A DNA stretch of 64,000 nucleotides, from the NCBI GenBank assembly GCA_001584585.1, contig LSYV01000007.1:1786258-1850257 (forward strand), given 5' to 3'. Of the stretch, positions 12,201 to 21,900 are shown one piece after another. The notes beneath the pieces are model-generated. The model saw only the letters and a list, made by a program, of their open reading frames with translations. It was not told where the DNA came from and did not search any database. Made by a program: the position numbers and the translations under genes. Position 1 is the first letter of the stretch. Each line of letters begins with the position of its first letter. The DNA comes from Gonium pectorale. Taxonomy: Eukaryota; Chlorophyta; Chlorophyceae; Chlamydomonadales; Volvocaceae.

Positions 12201-14611
12201 GCAGACACGCGGAGGAATGGAGGAATGGAATGGGGCGCACTCGTCCGAGTCCGATGTGTGAAGACGCTTTGTCCGGGCTTCCTTGTCGGTTGTCGCACCT
12301 ACTCATGCACTTAGACGCGGCATTCCTTCCTTGCTACGTACTCGGTCACGGAGCGAGGTCACGGAGCGAGGCCATTATTGTATGCGCCTAAGGCTGTCTA
12401 ACACCAGCAACGCGATGCCTGCGCAGATCTTCACGATGAACTTGCCGACGCGCGCCACCACTGGCACCCTCCAGCTCCTGGCTGGCCAGTAAGTGGAAGC
12501 GCCGCAAACATGCGCAGCTTCGGCTGGTGCGCCAGCTTGCAGTACGTGACCACGATCGAGCACAGCTCACTAGGGCGGGATTCGCTGCGGAGGCGTGCAC
12601 CCGGGCACAAGTCTTCAGAGCAGCGCAGGGAATGTTAAGGAGCCACTGGATGGGGATGCGTGGGTGGGACCGGCCTGCGACTGCTGCGACGACTCTGATG
12701 GAACACCCACCCACCCCGATGCGCGTGTGACCGCAGGAATGACCGGTGCCTGGACGTGCCCGGCAACAACCACTACTCTGGCGCGTACCTTCAGGTGAGG
12801 TTTCTGGCGTGGCTAGAGCACGTGGCTAGAGCACGTGGCAAGAGCAGGCCCACGAGCACGGCCAACGTAGGCGGGCAGTGGGCATGGGCGTGGGCGTGTG
12901 TATGGGGTGTGGATCTGCATGGCAAGGTGTCATGTACTAACGGTATACGGTTTCGGGGTGTTGGGCTTAGGGCTGGTTTTACGAGGCAAGGCATGCGGTT
13001 TGGGCCGGCGGAACGAGAGTTGGCATGGCACAACGTCAGCCCAGCTATCGAGCAAACCCCTTCACGGGTGCGGTCGCATATCAGGCCATATTCTGCGGCG
13101 CATACACACCCAGCAGGGTACTCCCGCATGTTTACACCCGTTTTGCAATCCCGTCCACTCACTCGCTCGATCCCCCCCTCCGCCGCGTCCCGTACACTGG
13201 CCGCCCACAGAGCTGGGACTGCAATGAGACAGGTAAAAGTTTAGCCAGTCTAGTTTGGATTACTTGCTTGGCCTTGACATCCGATAGGGAAAACGGTGGC
13301 AACGCGCGTCATTTCCGGACAGCGCACATACACCCGCGATCTGTGGTTAATAAGCTGCTTGCACTCCGACCTCTTAGGTTGGAAGTGATACCCCCCCTCC
13401 ATGTTTCTCGCCCCCCCTGTACCATCCTGTACCTGTACTGCAATGACACAGGGGCACAGAGCTTCACGGTGACGGCGGCAGGTGCGTCAGTGTGCGTGTG
13501 CCGGAGTTGCCCTTTGCCTCGCTTGGTTGTATGAATCAGAGGAGAAACGGCCGCACGATTCAGAGTCCTCAATGCGTACGTTACTAATGGTCGGTGCTAT
13601 CCTTCGGCAAACTGGTATGACTATTGACCGCGCGACCCTCCCGCACATCGCCAGGTACCAACGCCTACCAGATCAAGTCCCAGGGCGGCTTCTGCGTTGC
13701 AGTGCAGAACAGCGGCACGAACAGCGGTGCGCGTATCATCCTTGACCGCTGCGTGGACGGCGCCAAGAATCAGCTCTGGAAGGTCGGTCGAGGGTCAAGG
13801 GTTGTCCAACGAACCGCTGCTTGCGTCGACCCCTGGCCGTGTTCAAATTACGTCTTGTCGTTGGTTGCTGGCGCTCCTGGCGCTACGCGCGCATATCGGC
13901 GTCATTCCAGACCATGCTTGTTTTACAACCATACAGTAGCTGCACTGTGAGCACAGCAAGAGCCTACCTCACTCCCCGCTGTCGGGCGCGCCCTTTCTCG
14001 TACGCAGGCCAGCGCCGGCTACCAGGGCGGAGTAAGCCTGTCGCCTTTCCACGCCACTGGCCTCTGCCTGGACGTGTCCGGCGGATCCACGAACTACGGC
14101 GCGGTAAGTGAACTCCATTGTATCTACATATTATCCTGAGTTATTGTGAATGCCGTCAGGATTCATTGCTGTAAAGCAGAGATCGCCTCTTCTCGCCTGT
14201 CGTAGACATGCGCTCGCTGGCGTGAGTTACGTTGTCCCTTCCCTCCCATCTTAAGAGCGTGCAACCCGGCCGTTTGCCGCCACCCCATGGTACCGGATAT
14301 GAGTTGTCCTTTCCCTCCCCTACCAGCCCTACCCCTCGCTTCAAGCCCTAACCCACGAAATAGCTGATTTTTGTTTCAGCTCACGTGCCCCTCAGCGATC
14401 GGCGGGGCCCAGCGGCGCCCTATGTTGGGATCCACCATTCATGTTATGTCGGGACCCACCTGCCGCACCGTCCGCATCCATCTACACACACCGATCTAAG
14501 TAGCTCCTCCCCTCCCGCGCCCCTTGTCCCTTGCCCAATCCACAGGTCGTACAGGCGTGGCAATGTCACGGCGGAAAGAGTCAGTCCATCAAGATGACAT
14601 TGCCCGTGTAA
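263..14611 (+). CDS. Membrane-anchored EF-hand / VMO-I / ricin-type lectin protein (44 exons, ~1260 aa)
   Basis: Exons: 263-302, 677-721, 1100-1259, 1385-1418, 1745-1902, 2172-2244, 2445-2553, 2844-2948, 3269-3306, 3489-3566, 3848-4007, 4606-4666, 4935-5055, 5308-5447, 5797-5869, 6084-6147, 6349-6537, 6893-7059, 7360-7436, 7520-7560, 7660-7701, 7935-8005, 8163-8251, 8546-8621, 8845-8934, 9004-9043, 9297-9335, 9468-9526, 9771-9922, 10077-10250, 10330-10415, 10711-10828, 11057-11142, 11350-11532, 11688-11740, 11943-11949, 12121-12143, 12427-12488, 12737-12794, 13211-13232, 13452-13481, 13655-13782, 14008-14103, 14546-14611. All phases join and the sum is 3783 nt (1261 codons). Seen: a canonical EF-hand loop [12 protein letters not shown] (residues 31-42), basic RRGRKERK, then one membrane span at about 60-87, so the N-terminus is probably cytosolic. 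Residues about 90-780 match no family I recognise. About 793-990 is a VMO-I (vitelline membrane outer layer I) fold with three repeats, followed by QxW beta-trefoil repeats to the end. I infer a Ca2+-responsive surface or matrix glycan-binding protein. Weakest junctions: the exon 4 and exon 22 donors (GC-type) and the end of exon 11. Confidence 0.82.
1100..1418 (+). other. EF-hand plus transmembrane anchor exons
   Basis: Exon 3 (1100-1259) and exon 4 (1385-1418) encode one complete 12-residue EF-hand loop with Asp, Asp, Ser, Gln, Asp and Glu at the calcium positions. An Arg/Lys-rich linker and about 28 hydrophobic residues follow. The positive-inside rule puts the EF-hand in the cytosol and the rest outside or lumenal (type II). 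Only one EF-hand is visible; EF-hands usually pair, so a degenerate partner or dimerisation is possible. Confidence 0.8.
9297..10828 (+). other. VMO-I (vitelline membrane outer layer I) domain exons
   Basis: Exons 27-32 encode three tandem repeats of a G(Y/F)WGDW ... C ... E(A/S/T)P(Q)GG(G)DDTA(L/A)N(G/S)I pattern. They start near 9468, 10077 and the 10250/10330 junction. This is the signature of the beta-prism VMO-I fold known from the egg vitelline membrane. Each repeat keeps the W-G-D-W start and the GDDTA turn. The fold is carbohydrate-binding-like in animals; a binding role here is inferred from the lectin repeats that follow. Confidence 0.85.
11057..14611 (+). other. Ricin-type (R-type) beta-trefoil lectin repeats
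   Basis: Exons 33-44 encode repeats with the pattern G-(L/F)C(F/L)-x-V ... N/D-C-V-(N/D)-G-A-(R/K)-NQ-x-W and (L/M/R)CLD(I/V)-x-G ... A-x-(V/L)Q-x-W. QxW motifs seen: QAW (exon 34), QIW (spanning exons 35-37), QSW (exons 39/40), QLW (exon 42), QAW (exon 44). This fits one or two beta-trefoil domains that bind galactose-type or other glycans in known R-type lectins. Ligand unknown. Confidence 0.85.
11943..11949 (+). other. 7-base microexon (exon 36) of the lectin gene
   Basis: The seven bases ATCTGGG lie between an acceptor (CCCGTAG) and a donor (GTGAGT). Included, they take the frame from phase 0 to phase 1, exactly what exon 37 (12121, starting GC-TGC) needs, and they supply the Ile-Trp of a QxW motif (VQ-IW-GCNQ). 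Without them the frame and the Trp are lost. Confidence 0.7.
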
Positions 14612-14679
14612 ACCGATCGATCCACATCTGGTCTACATACATGGGGACCTGACGTGGGGGCGACGGGTGCACCGACCAG

Positions 14680-14736
14680 ATTCAAGACTGCGATTGCAGT
14701 AAGAGCCAATCCATGGAAGCCGCACTGCCCGTGTAA
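14680..14736 (+). pseudogene. Second copy of the terminal lectin exon (alternative 3' exon or decayed duplicate)
   Basis: After an AG at 14678-14679 a 19-codon frame runs to TAA and ends KSQSMEAALPV. The real last exon ends [11 protein letters not shown]. It has the same entry phase (0), the same C-terminal LPV-stop and a similar length, but the QxW tryptophan is missing (QDCDC instead of QAWQC). It could be an alternative last exon, or a decayed copy lying in the 3' UTR. Confidence 0.45.
14732..14736 (+). terminator. TGTAA poly(A) signal candidate, lectin gene
   Basis: This is the first TGTAA after the one that overlaps the stop codon itself (14607-14611). It would give a 3' UTR of roughly 140 bases. 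It also overlaps the stop of the duplicated terminal exon. Confidence 0.4.
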
Positions 14737-17700
14737 GGCAGTGGGCAAGCATTCATGCCATCGAGTCGCGGAGGCAGTGGTATCACCGCGCTGCGCTGCT
14801 GGGAACAGCAGTTTTCGTGTGTGTATCACTCTGAATGTTGGGTCGTACCCATATATAGGCCACGCCGCCTTTCATTGTCCAGCCCGCTAAACGGGGTCTT
14901 TATGTGCTCATGTAGTGGTGTTCACTCTACCATGAATTATGTAGTTAACTACCTCTGCCTCCAAGTAAACATGAATATCGGCTGACAGCAACAGGCGTAC
15001 TGAATCTGCCAGCTAGTTCCCGTCCATGGTTAAAACCCCATGGCCTTCATGCCCTTTAAATAAAGAGTTGCTTTATTTGACACCCTCGTCTGTGAGAATG
15101 GGAGTACTTCCACTTCCTGTCCTTGCTATTTTGTTCATGATGTTGATGATTCAAGGCGTGACATGATGTGCAAACCCGCTGAGCTGTTCAAATGCTGCTG
15201 GTGTCTTTTGCCATGAAGTCCGCTGGATTCTGCTGGATTCTCGCCCGTTTCGGTGCAGGCTCTCCTACATACTCTTTCCGTCCTTCCAAGTAATGCGTGT
15301 TGAATTACGGCATGCATGTACACCGCTTCACGCATACACATTTGAATTGGCGGGCGCGTCCATGGGTGCACAAGCCCTCGACTGCTGTGTTGTGTTATCT
15401 TTTTGCAATGAGCCGCGTAATGAGACACGAGGTGTTCCGTATGTGCGTTTGCGCACGCAATCAGGCAGGCGGCTTGATCTCCCCTGGCCGGTGGCTTGAG
15501 CCTGCTTTTCTTTGGTTCCGCTGGCCGCTAGTGGTTGAGTAAGGTCGAGCTCCGCTCCGCGCTCCGTGGGCCTGGCCGGCGCGGCCACGATTTGGCTGTC
15601 CCTTCTGGGGCCTGCCACTGCGGCCGCGCCTGGGTGCCGCAACCTCTCGCAGCCTCACATGCTGGTGTGCACGCGGCGTGCCAGGGACTCCAGGTTCCCC
15701 TAGCGCTGCTGCGACGCGTGATTTACAGCCGCGGGCATGATCTCCTCCCCCTCCGTAGCAAGACGTCGACTTGGATGGCCTTCCCCGCTGTGGCCAGTTC
15801 CTAGCCAAAGAGATAAAGCGCCTGGCCTTCCCTGGTGCTGTCCTGCCGCGCCGCCCAGTAGCCTGCCTCAAGCAAGCAAGCTGGGGCAGCTGCTTATCAC
15901 AGCTATCACAGAGCCGCTCGTGCTTGCTTTCAGTGCTGTGCAGGGCGCCCATCGTGGCAACAATGCGGAGCTTTACCGGCATGGGGCTGCAAGTTGTGTA
16001 CGAGTGATTTATGCACGCAAATGATAGCGCGCTTGCTGCTGCTGCCTTCGCGCGCGGAAACGGCAAAGACTGCCACCATTCCCTTAAAGCCCAATTGGCA
16101 TCCGGTCGTGCTCGAGGATTTTTGCGGCGCCTCACTGCCAGTCCTCTGTTGGATGACCTGTCATCCCAAGGTGCCACGCATCCCCGTCCATGCAGGGCAC
16201 CAGCGACACGTGCTTCAGCGGCCGCGAACGCTCCTACCTGCTGGCGCCACCCAGAGGCTGCTGGAGGTCTAATGATTCCGTGCGCTAGCGCCTTGGCCAT
16301 CACAATGTCCTCGGTCATCGCCGTCTCCACACGCAACATACGGGCGGTGGGGCTGCTGCGTCGTAACGTTCTTTCGGTGATGTCGGTTGTCATGGCGCCC
16401 CTGTAGTAAGGCCCTACTCCCGGTTGCCTGACGTCATAATGTCGTATACTGCTGAGCAGGCTATACGCCTTCAGCTTTTGGGACGGCTTCTCCTGCGCCG
16501 GGTCGATGATGCTCAGCACTTATTTCCACAGCCCCCGGGGTCGGAACCGCTTGGACGCGGGCATTTAGCCGTCGTTGGATCAGGCGTTGGAACCGGACCC
16601 GCCATGTTTGTAGGGCTCGTCTCTCTCCTTGGGCTTGGACTTTTTGCGTAGCCTTAAGAGGTTCGCATGTTGTCTTCACTGCCAGCTGCTGGGCTTACCT
16701 GGACCTTTTCCCGTGTACAGGTACTGGAGCTGGCGGCCTCTTGGCCCCGTGTGAGGCTGCAGAGCTATGACGCTGCTATCGCTGTGTCCCCTCACCACCG
16801 CTGGCGTCGTCGCTGCCCTCCGGGCGGGAACGCGTATGGTGGCGGCTGAGTCCTCGAGAGGCTGGGTCACTGGCCATCGCCTGGGCCCGCACACGGCATC
16901 TTCACTGGCGGCAGACGCTCGTCGGAGCGAGTGAACGGGGCAGAGCCACAGCCTCCTCCCCACCCTGCTCGGACGGAGGCTCCAATACGATGGCTGCGTG
17001 GGGCGGCATCGCCACAGGGCCGGCAGCCCCAGGACCTAGACGTCCTGGCGGCGCCGGCTTCGTCGCATCTGCATCTGTGAGACCGGCTGCAGCCCCTCCG
17101 CCGGGGAACTTGCGGGCTGGGGGCGGCTGTCAAGTGTAGCGGCTGACATGTGCCGTTGCGAGCCCTATTGGAGGCGGGTCACTGCCCCTTACGCTGCCGG
17201 ACATGCGCCGTCTCCAGCTCCACAGGTGAGCGGCACGTGAGGATACCATCATGGTCTTAGCATGCAGACATGCCGTACATGCGTTGTCACGTTGCAGAGG
17301 AAGCACTCCTGAGTGGAGCTGATCTACACTTGGTGTAGCCCCCCCCACAGAAGACAGATGGGGTAGTTAGCTAGGTTAGCTGTGCCACCGAAGTGCCGCG
17401 CCGTCAGCGGGGCGTGACCAATCCAGCCAGGTAACCTTTGCCGCTGCGTAAGCCGGGCGCCAGCCGGTGCATGTTGGGGGCTGGGGATGTTTTCACTGAC
17501 TGCTTTGCCCTACTGCCCCGTCATCATGGCATTCATACGACAAAAACGAGCCACCGTGCGCGAATGTGTGTGATGAGCACATCAAGTATGTATGACTCTC
17601 TGTTTTAATGCTATAGGTGTGAAGTTCTGATATAGGGTGATGCGGGGCACGTGCCTTAATGGGCCCTGCTTGGTACACCAAGCGCGCGGTTCCCTCTTAT

Positions 17701-18986
17701 GGTACTTTTACTGCAGATTTCTCCTCTTCATTCCGCAATTGTGGGTGTCCAAAGTAGCCGGGACCATGTCAACACGCACACAGTTGGTTCTACTTATCAA
17801 GTGGCCAGCTCCAACTCTTCAAGCATACGTATGTACTTCCTTCCAGGAACGGTCACCATGGCATCTTGCTCGGATTTCCTGCTCGGAAATGGATGGCCAA
17901 CAGTGTGGCCCACGGGTCAGCATGGACGGCTGCTGAGATTTCGATGTCACGTTGAAGAAGTTGAAGATCATGACGTTCTATTCTTGTTTTATGCGGGATG
18001 AATAAGGCTACAAGACATTACGCGCCGCCTCACGGTTAGGAAGTGCATAAGAGTGCGTCAGGATGCTGTGTACGTCGTATTAATTGATCTTGTAGCAATC
18101 TAGCAAATCAATGCAAACCTATCTACGCTCTATTTGGCGTGTGGCATCAGAGTGGCAGCGTTGTGCTACGGATCAGGCATGCACACCAACCTGGGACGAC
18201 AGAAAGAGCGCTGCACGAACGGTGCACCACTCCTCAGCGCATGAATGATGAGCCCTTACCCCTTGCACCGCCCTCGCAGGCATGCGCTTGCGTAGCAAAA
18301 CCATGCGGGATGAGACATTCTATGCAAATGACCATCATTACGAATGAAGGGCCTCTGGCGACGAGTGTCGCCGCGAATGATGTCTGCACGGCGCGCTGCA
18401 CCGGAGTACGGACCGCGACAGAGCTCATCACGACGACGCTGCATGCACGCACGAGCGAGCGAGGAGCGCATCGATGGCTAGGCGCCACGTCAGAGCCTCT
18501 CCGTGCGGCCCGCGCCGTGCCATATGCGTTTGGTTGCGGCGTTCACCGAAACGCGAGGTGCTGCCTGTTGCTGCGCCCGTTCTGAGCGACGCCGCACAGT
18601 GGCAAACCCGATCGATGCAACAAGGGCTTTTCCAGGAATCAGCGGATGGGAGGAGGCACGCACATTCCTAGTGGAGGATTGGATTGCGAGTGCCACCGTG
18701 TATCGGAGGGTTACGTTTCTCGGGAGGACCAACAGTTGCCTCGGGCAGGTCGGACGTGCACGCACTCGCCCACGCGCAGTCTTGCTGGCTGATTTGCGGA
18801 CGGTGACACTCAAAGGCTGCGCTCTCGGGCCGTTACTTCTTACTCACAACAGTTCCAAGCGCCGAGCAGTCACAGCGCACCTAGCGTCAACATTGACATC
18901 AGGTCTCGTCGTGCTGAGCGACGCTAATCCTGCTCCCCTCTGCTCCGGCTGCGTCCAGCAGTCTTGGGCATCGAATCGCTCCTCCC
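14737..18986. other. Gene-poor intergenic stretch
   Basis: No set of phase-consistent exons or recognisable domain was found on either strand. It should contain the 3' flank of the lectin gene and the promoter of the P-domain gene. One long minus-strand open frame (15461-16519) is listed separately. Base composition is less GC-extreme than in the coding exons. Confidence 0.5.
15461..16519 (-). other. Long unassigned open frame (352 codons)
   Basis: A continuous minus-strand frame without any intron, unlike every other gene here. The product is rich in Arg, Ala and Gly with no motif I recognise, and the opposite strand and other frames are also partly open. It may be chance, or a remnant of a mobile element or processed gene. 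No terminal inverted repeats or reverse transcriptase/transposase motifs were seen. Confidence 0.15.
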
Positions 18987-21900
18987 ATGGAGCATAGGAG
19001 TGTCATGCACCGCTCGCGCCCCTCCCTCGGAGTGTCCCGTGTCCTCTTCCTCACGCCGCTGCTGCTGCTGCTACTCGCTCCCAGGGCCGAGGCATCGCAG
19101 GTGCGCCGCCGCCTGCACCCTGCCGCTCCATACTTCTCAGGCACATACCGATCCTTTGAAACTCGCGCACCAGTCCCTCGATCGCCGCCCTACCTCCGGG
19201 TTTCAACCCACCATCGTGAAACGCTCTTCTTGCCAGCCCGCAGGCCCTTCCGATGACGCGTTTGTGGGACCAAACGGGCTCAGTAAACGACAAGGCCGCT
19301 CGTCCCCCTATCCCCCGCCCCCGCAGTGCCTGGCCTTCACCACAGACGCCGCCTTCCCTGGCGGCTCCCCGGGCAGCATTCTGAGCACCCTTCTGGTGGC
19401 GGAGGAGGTTGGCACCAACGTGGGGTCGGTGGAGGTTCGGGACCTGTCGCTGAAGCACCCGCGAGTGGGCGCACTGCTGGTGAGTGGCGGCGCGCAAGGC
19501 GAGGAGGGGGGAGGGGAGGGGCGAGTCTCGCGACGTGCTCTGTGGACTTCGTGCACGGTTACTGCGCGTGCGGGCAGGGGGGGGGCACATGCGGGCAGGG
19601 GGGGCACATGCGGGCAGGGGGGGCACATGCGGGCAACGCGTCGGTGCGGTCATGGGAGGCGCAGGTGCAAGCGAGGTAGGCCTGGGGCTGCGGCGGATCT
19701 GTCTCTCAACCGCAGCACATCGGGCACAGAGACCCGACAGGGGCCGAGTTCCACCGTCGACCCACGGGACCCATCCATCCGCCCGCTTGCCAGGCGCTCC
19801 GTCCAGTATCAGCCCAAACAGCATTGCCATCTTCTCTGAGAGGGAATGAGGAGTCCGCGTTATTCCCATCGTGAAGGGCCTGGGATGTTCGTGAGGCACA
19901 TGTCCTGGGGCACTTTACTAGGGATCCTCTAGGGATCTGCCCCTGGACTGTGTTTTATTTCAAAAACCGTGTACTTCTCATTCCCAATTAGGTAATGGCA
20001 AAACCGGGCCGATTTGAATCGCAGAATCAAGTAGCAAGGCTGAGCCCAAACAGCTGTACTCGCCCTTGTTTGCACACTTCGGCCCGTCCCTTGAAACCGG
20101 TACTCCCGTCTGCCCGTTTCGCCTGAGCTCGCCAATCCAATCCAATTCTACCTTCCCACCAGCCTGGCTTTCTTCCGTCGGGGCAATTCGTTCGGCCGCA
20201 GGAACAGCTTGAAACTCGACTAGGTTTTTCGCTCGTCCTGGGACGTACGCCCTCCCGATGGGCAGTTTTCGTTCAAGTTTTGGGAAATATGATTTAGACA
20301 GCCAGCCTGTTTCCTATCCACTCCGCCCTCCGCATCTCGAAGCGCTCGCTCCCCACACGCGTCCCCGCTTGCCAACACTACCCCTCTCAGATCGCGCTGT
20401 ACTGGGTCCCCTACTCTGAGGCCCCCGCTGACCTGCCGCTGACGGCCTACGACCTGTCGGCCGCGTCCAAAGCGCGCAGCGTGCTCAAGGAGCTGCAGGC
20501 GGGGGCGGGAGCCGAGCTGATGACCAACGTCACGTTCACTGAGACCGTCAACAGCACGCTGGGGACCGCGCAGCCGTCGCTGCGCGACCTGACGGGCACC
20601 TTCAGGTACGGAGCATGCGGCAGCACGCCGGGGGGCAGGCATGCATGGGAGGGGGCAGGAGCAGGTGGGAGGTGGGCTAATGCGTACGGTGTCGCGCCGT
20701 GTACGGCCAGAGCCGGGTACGTGGTAGGCTTTGCCACGGCTTGGGCGCCGCGCGGTACTGAAATGTTCCGCTGCTCCCCGGTGGGTCTGCAGAGATGTTC
20801 GGATGGGTGCCGTAATGTACATTCTTGTCGCGGCACGCTTAGGCAGGTGACCACGTTTGGAACTCCCAAAATGTACGGCAAGGTAAAAGGACTTAGTTGA
20901 GAGATGGCTGTTCTGCGGATACGCGGAGGGTGTGCTTCTAAAACATAGACACTGCTGCATGCCAGCGTTTCTTGCACCTGTCTGTGTCTGAGAGCAAGCG
21001 GGCCCACGAATCCATTCAAGTACAGCCTTACGTTATCGCCCCTGTCAAATCCTACACTCCGTACCGGCCTCTGCATCACTCCCGACACCCCACCAGGCCT
21101 GCCTCAACCCTGTCGGTCTTCGAGAAGAACAAGCTGTCAAGCCGGGGCCGTTGGGTGCTGCGGATCGCGGACATGGGCGAGAAGTGGCAAGAGTAGGTGC
21201 CGGTAGCGCTGCGGACATCCGTCTTGCCCCCCCCCGTCCTTGCACTTTGTGCTGCCCTTGCTGTGATGCCGCCTACCCAGGCACACACGCACGCGCCGCC
21301 CCCCCCCCGACTGCTTACTTGCTCGGTGTTTGAGATGTATCACCCACCCAACTGCCCGCCTGCCCGCCTGCCCACCTGCCCGCCTACCCCCCGCGACATG
21401 TCGTATGGCCGTCTCTACACCGGCCCTGTGCCTGGCCCCCCCGCCCCAATCCCGTAGGCGCTCCATTGAGTTCGGCTCGTGGACGCTGGTGCTGTGCCCG
21501 CCCGGCAACTCCAGCCTGCCCCTCCAGGTCGAGCTGAGCATGGTGAGTCTGCCGGTCGATGGGGGGACGGGGCTTGAGTGTCCACCTGGAGCGCTGTTTC
21601 GGAGCGGAGCGCGCATTCCCGGGCGTCCCTTAAGTGTTGTGAGGCTGCGATGCGTCCGCAACGAGCCACCTTCCCGTCCTATTTGCCCCGCAGGGTTGTC
21701 ACGCTCCGGATGAACCCCCGCACCGCCAAATCGCCTTCCTCTCTTTTGATGCGCTGCTTTGCAACTGGGAGTGCATGCCCGTCGCCGTGTCGTGTGCGAC
21801 ACCCGGTTCAATGACGTACGGCATGGTCCTTCCATCGCGCAGGCTCAGCAGGCAGCCACCGACATCAACGTGTTCCGCGGTGCGGCAAGCGGCCTGGGCT

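Noticed and set aside
19051..19899. Minus-strand open frame of 282 codons rich in Pro/Arg/Cys
   Set aside because: It lies opposite exons 1-2 and the G-repeat intron of the P-domain gene, and its low-complexity product follows from the repeat; the plus strand has signal peptide, splice sites and domain similarity.
21669..21842. Open frame GCHAPDEPPHRQ... between exons 5 and 6 of the P-domain gene as an extra exon
   Set aside because: It is in phase but its far end has no good donor before the next acceptor (21841-21842); treating 21543-21842 as an intron is simpler. Retention cannot be excluded.
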